A DNA stretch of 64,000 nucleotides. It comes from Chondrilla cf. caribensis. Lineage: Eukaryota; Porifera; Demospongiae; Chondrillida; Chondrillidae. This document shows positions 59,498-64,000 of the stretch, one piece after another. The stretch is from contig OZ026567.1 of NCBI GenBank assembly GCA_964020155.1, positions 2,368,930-2,432,929 of the forward strand, given 5' to 3'. The notes below the pieces were generated by a model. The model searched no databases. It saw only the letters and a list, made by a program, of their open reading frames with translations, and was not told the DNA's origin. Within the stretch, counting starts at the first letter, position 1, and every line of letters begins with the position of its first letter. The translations under genes were made by a program, and so were the position numbers.

Positions 59498-62400
59498 ATG
59501 ATTTGCTCATTTGTATTCTTGATTCTATGCTTTGGTGCGCTCTCGGGTACGGGAACTGGACAGAGTTGTCAGAATTCGAGAAACTTTTTCGACGGAATTT
59601 TAGAGTCCAGCGTCTTAGAAGATACACCCACAGCGAATGTCGGAGGTGAGAGAATTCAGTACATGCTCAGGTGTGTTCTTGATTCCATTCTTATTCCGCT
59701 GACAGATGGAGTATGCGGTTTGTCGACCACCTGTTGTTCCTCAAGGGCGATAGCGCAGCTGAAAGAGAGAGCCGCCGCTGATCTGAAGACCGCCCTGAGG
59801 AGTCGAAGGGAATCAGCGACAACGTCATGTCCTGCAGATAAGCTAAAAAGTACGCACAATCATAGAACTATGGTACTGTGTACGTCAAGGTGTATGAAAC
59901 GGGAAATGGAAGCTACTTTGCCCCCACACCGTGATTGCGAATTTGGTCCGTGTAGCCGATTGTCGGCAATTCGACACAACGGGAGCACAGTGAGGTTGGG
60001 TACGGTTCGGGATAGATAAAAACGGCAGATTTCTCTAATTCGATGTTCATCAAGGTCATAGATAATGTTATCCGTACTACTGACTGGCGATACGAAAGAG
60101 CTGTGAATAACACGCTAGTAGTCCTTCAGTCTGGCCTGCTAGACCTGCCATATAAAATGGACACCTAAAAAGCTGTGACTCATTTCCTGTGTTATAATAT
60201 CGAACCATAGACACTACAATGCACACAAATACACAAGCACTATGGTCCAGTGGTTAGTATTAGATTGATTGAGTTGCCTGTCACCAATATAAAAACCATT
60301 AATTACATTCATGGTCTCAAATTAGCCTGTTACTAGTATCATCTATCTTGTTACATGGAAGATGATATGTACAATAGACTGCACGACTCTCGCTGTTTTG
60401 CATTTATCCATTCTATCTGTATAATCTCCATGGCTCTGTAGTGGGAGGGAATGGGACATGTGTCCAGTTGTCAAACACATAGGGTGTTTTCACATAATAT
60501 TATGCCAGTCAGCAATACCACCTGTCTAGCACAAAGTGTTGTGGTGAAACTCAGCCAAAATCCACCTCCACCCCTCCACATTGGTGTTGTAGATCTTCGT
60601 GGAACATGCTGTATGCTCAAATGAAGAAAACAGTCCCCATGATATGAGCTATAGTTAATCCAAAAGAGTGACTAAATGAACTAATGCAGTATGAAATGCT
60701 GTCTTGAACATTGACCACAGTCGGCGCACTGGTAACATTTCTACACTCGTAGAGGATGCAATTGGTACAGCAACAGTCCCCACAGCTTTGCTGAGCTGAG
60801 AAGGAAAATGAGTGTTTTGTGGGAACAATACAGGATATAAATTACTTAGCACCATCTCAACCTATGACTTTCATTAACCTCTCTACAGAGACAGTCTAGC
60901 ATACCGGACCACATCTGAAGTAATAATTGTCTTAGTATCAAATTTGTCTAATGTCGGGGAGATATATCGAAAGGATTGAAATGTATATGTACATAATATT
61001 ATATATAATATACAATTACATACTTTGCATCTTATGCATTTGGTAAGCCGAATGTGTACATATGTACGTGGGACCGTAACACTCACTGATGTAATTAGGT
61101 GAATACCATTGAATGTGTATGTATGTACGAAGCTTCACATTAAGCATCCTTGAATTATATGTGTTCATTTCATTGTTCTATTACCACAGACACCACTAAG
61201 AGCTTCCTTGCTGAGCAGAAGAATGTCATTGAGAATCAAGTGCAATTATACTTCAGACACTACTACTCCAATGACTTGAAGGGACTATTCGATGAAATGG
61301 TGGATACAGCCGGTGAATATATGCTCAAAGAAAGAGAATTGTGTGGTCTTCAAACTCTTATTACTGATTCAGCATCCAATATTTTCAAGAAGCTTCTCAA
61401 GCTAATCTACAACAATGTCCCGAACACCCCAGAATTCGATAAATGCTGCAAGCATGTTTATCTCACCTCAGCCAACACTACCCTTCAACGTTTACGTTTC
61501 AACTTGGAATCCCCTTTAATCAGGATTGCACACATTGTAGAATTCAGTGAGGTTTTTTCTGAGTACATCAATGCGGTAGATTCTGAACCATTACCCAACA
61601 GCTGTGTTGATGCATCGACTAGTTTGAAGTTTTGCGATGGATGTTCAGGTAAATATTCCGATCGCAGCTCAAGAACGCAATGTCTCAACAACTGCAAGGC
61701 TGCAATGAGTTTGTGCCTCAATCCGTACAAGGCAATGGAAAAAGTGGCTGCCAACTGGATCGATAACAAAGATGAAATTATTAATACCCTGGGTGTGTTT
61801 GAAGCAAACCGTATGTTTTCTGAGACTCCACTAAGTATGCTCTCGACACCTACAATGCAAAGTATCTTCTATCCATCATCCCCGACAATTGCACAGGTGA
61901 GTATTGAATTATTGTAGATGTGCAACTGTCACGAAAGTACTTTTATGCATATACGTACGTACCATATTTTATACTTTTATATACGTATAAAAATCAATCA
62001 AAACAAGTAAGTATCATTGTACAGCAGTTATATTTATTTTGACGATCCTTCCTTCAGTTGAATTCCCAGTGTGGCTCTCGGATGACACGACGTACCCTAG
62101 CAACAGGAACCCAACCCCCCATCAATCCATTCCCATCAACCGTCGACTTAACCCAAGCTGCTAAGGATGAAGTAAATTGCATCACAAGTCAGATTAACAG
62201 TGTCTACTTCCCATCAACGGTGTCTGAGCTCTGTAGGAATGCCACTAGTGTCGGGTGTGGTGATGAGTCAGAAAGGTTGGTATATCCCTTAGAATTTTCT
62301 GTGATGCACATACATACATGCACATGGTAACATTAAGCGATACATTTTGTATCTCTTGTGTTCAAATGATAGCCAAATATGTACGTATGTAAATTATACA

Positions 62401-63672
62401 TAATATTTATCATAATTTCAATGATTGTGATTAATTACACTATGACAAGTTTGTTTGAAAGATTTGGATTTTGTAATTCAAACATTGTGTTGTTGTGTCA
62501 TTACTCTCCTCTATCTTGACCTCTTGACAGGGTGGAGCCAAAACTACTATCACCTAGTCTAGGAAAGATGGTGGATGAGTTGATTCTACAAAGCAAATTT
62601 GTTTTGCAGGTCAGTTTTGCTTGTACAGGACAATGCCCTGATGTTCGGGACTACTGCTGGGTGAATGACTTGAAGGTCAACAAAACGCCAACAGCTGCAC
62701 CAGAGACACCAAAACCTACAACAGCCATCCCAACTGTGCCGTCTACATCCAGTGAATCAGTGGCTGATACAACTTCCTTGCCCGAACCATCAACAACCTC
62801 AACTATGTCAAGTTCACGTGTTTCATCAGTAAAAATCTCAGCTGTTTCTTCAATCACATTAAGAGTAACAACATCAGCTGTTCCTTCTTCCTTCACCTCA
62901 ACAAGAATAACAACATCAGCTGTTCCTTCTTCCTCCACCTCAACAAGAATAACCACATCAGCTGTCCCTTCTTCCTCCACCACAACAAGAATAACCACAT
63001 CAGCTGTCCCTTCTTCCTCCACCTCAACAAGAATAATTGCACCAGCTGTTCCTTCTTCCTCCACCTCAACAAGAATAACCACATCAGCTGTCCCTTCTTC
63101 CTCCACCTCAACAAGAATAACCACATCAGCTGTTCCTTCTTCCTCCACCTCAACAAGAATAACTACATCAGCTGTTCTTCCTTCCAGTTTCTCGTCACAA
63201 ACAGCCACAACTACTTCGTCGGTCGCTTTATCCTCTTCAGTCTCAGGAGTAGCAGGTGATTTAGCATTGCTGTTAATGTCACAGGTTTATTCCTAGTATT
63301 CCTTGTCGTATGTGCTCCTTCCAACACTGAACATTTTCAATTTAAATTTGTCCAACTTGGAACTTATAAAATTTGTTTCATTTGTTCATGTACATACATA
63401 CATACACAATGTATGGAATGTGTGTGATCATGTACCTGTTTTATTTCTCACTAGAATCAACTTCCATGGTAACCTCACCAAAACCGACTATGTTGCCCAC
63501 AACTGGCTCCATTGAACTGACTCAAAGACCTTGGACTGATGTCAGGGTTGACGACATCACTGAAACTGACACCATAACTGGTCCAACCAGTGACACCATT
63601 TTATCTCAAGCTTCCACACTCTTGATCCTTGTTCTCATCACAATCACAGTGGCTTTTCACCTCATTCAATAA
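59498..63672 (+). CDS. Glypican-like GPI-anchored cell-surface protein
   Basis: Five exons (59498-59849, 61190-61896, 62058-62275, 62531-63255, 63455-63672) join in frame to 739 aa. The order is signal peptide (1-21), a cysteine-rich all-helical ectodomain, a Ser/Thr-rich stalk, and a hydrophobic C-terminus (ASTLLILVLITITVAFHLIQ) with no cytoplasmic tail, as for a GPI signal. Glypican hallmarks are the TCCSS motif then an amphipathic helix, an LFDEMVD block, DKCC, and especially FCDGC-SG followed about 10 residues later by QCLNNCKAAMSLCLNP, matching the glypican C-x2-C-x-G...C-x3-C-x6-C pattern. Glypicans act as co-receptors for Wnt, Hedgehog, FGF and BMP ligands. Vertebrate glypicans are about 560 aa; the excess here is the repeat stalk. 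Few Ser-Gly sites are present, so heparan-sulphate attachment is uncertain. The last-exon donor was chosen as 63256 (phase 1), because the later GT at 63285 would end the frame without a GPI signal. Confidence 0.82.
59850..61189. other. Glypican-like gene intron 1
   Basis: A 1.34-kb intron. A few short open frames on both strands lack coding character. No repeat or element was recognised beyond TACGTA-type words near 61060. Confidence 0.5.
62860..63180 (+). repeat. 42-bp coding tandem repeat (14-residue Ser/Thr unit)
   Basis: About seven to eight in-frame copies of a 14-residue unit of the form TTSAVPSSSTSTRI within the glypican-like stalk. The copies differ mainly by silent changes. The unit would give a mucin-like, heavily O-glycosylated spacer. 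The minus strand is also open over this stretch, but that is a shadow. Confidence 0.93.
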
Positions 63673-64000
63673 CCATTGTACAGCTGTATAGACACTTAAT
63701 TATGCATGATTGTACAGACTACGTATGATCATGCAACTATCGTTCCACACATATTCTCAGAGTATGTATCTGTAACATTTATCAACTTCATATGTATAAG
63801 TATTATCATTATCTGTAATTACTTCCCTGACTTTATGTCAAGATTATTTTATGCTATGTGTGCATACGTATATGGTATATAATTTAATATTAAGTTAATA
63901 ATAATACCTGATTTTAAAATATAATTACTGCGAATTAATTGAGATGCTTTGCTACAAAGTACGTATATACATTGTGGCTATTTGGGCAATGATGGGAGGA
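63673..64000. other. 3' flank of the glypican-like gene
   Basis: AT-rich sequence to the window end. It must contain the 3' UTR. No canonical AATAAA is visible, and nothing else is recognised. Confidence 0.45.

Noticed and set aside
62651..63208. 185-residue minus-strand Glu/Val-rich frame in the glypican stalk
   Set aside because: A by-product of the 42-bp coding repeat; the plus-strand exon is in frame with the whole glypican-like model.

Overview
This is a eukaryotic, intron-rich, AT-rich nuclear window. Most likely it comes from a non-bilaterian animal such as a sponge. The genes are animal orthologues (UNC80, glypican, ELP3, PCID2, CWC15) with many small GT-AG introns and very short intergenic gaps. 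Introns are full of CA/GT microsatellites and TACGTA/TGTACATA words. The phylum is an inference; I see no marker that fixes it. For six genes I chained exons by hand with GT-AG sites, a continuous frame and recognisable protein; all six give totals divisible by three.

Layout, left to right: a 16-bp minisatellite and a doubtful small minus-strand gene (1-1.8 kb); UNC80, the large scaffold subunit of the NALCN sodium-leak channel complex (+, 2.0-24.8 kb, 20 exons, 2833 aa); a stand-alone APH-fold phosphotransferase related to the N-terminal half of ACAD11/ACAD10 (+, 25.8-30.4 kb); two tandem copies of a small three-repeat beta-prism gene with TATA promoters (-, 31.0-35.0 kb); an 833-bp hAT transposon remnant with perfect 8-bp target duplications (36.2-37.0 kb); an unknown single-pass type I membrane protein (+, 37.9-39.8 kb); scattered minus-strand segments resembling a divergent Cys-loop receptor (40.2-42.3 kb, tentative); PCID2, TREX-2 mRNA export (-, 43.0-46.9 kb); ELP3, Elongator tRNA-modification subunit (+, 47.0-54.9 kb), with a possible small nested minus-strand gene; CWC15, spliceosome (-, 55.2-59.3 kb); and a glypican-like GPI-anchored protein (+, 59.5-63.7 kb).

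Two gene pairs are head-to-head with tiny shared promoters: PCID2/ELP3 (63 bp between start codons) and CWC15/glypican (194 bp). ELP3 and CWC15 converge with about 310 bp between stops. The genes do not form one pathway. Three are housekeeping RNA-metabolism genes (mRNA export, tRNA wobble modification, splicing), while UNC80, the glypican and the orphan membrane protein are membrane or cell-surface components.

The most unusual signals are: a PCID2 intron built from about 14 copies of the preceding exon-intron junction, so the 5' splice site is itself reiterated; a UNC80 intron with about 20 copies of a unit that looks like a 3' splice site; the recent duplication of the beta-prism gene with loss of its acidic tail; the Cys-loop-like segments; and a 38-bp perfect palindrome in ELP3 intron 1.
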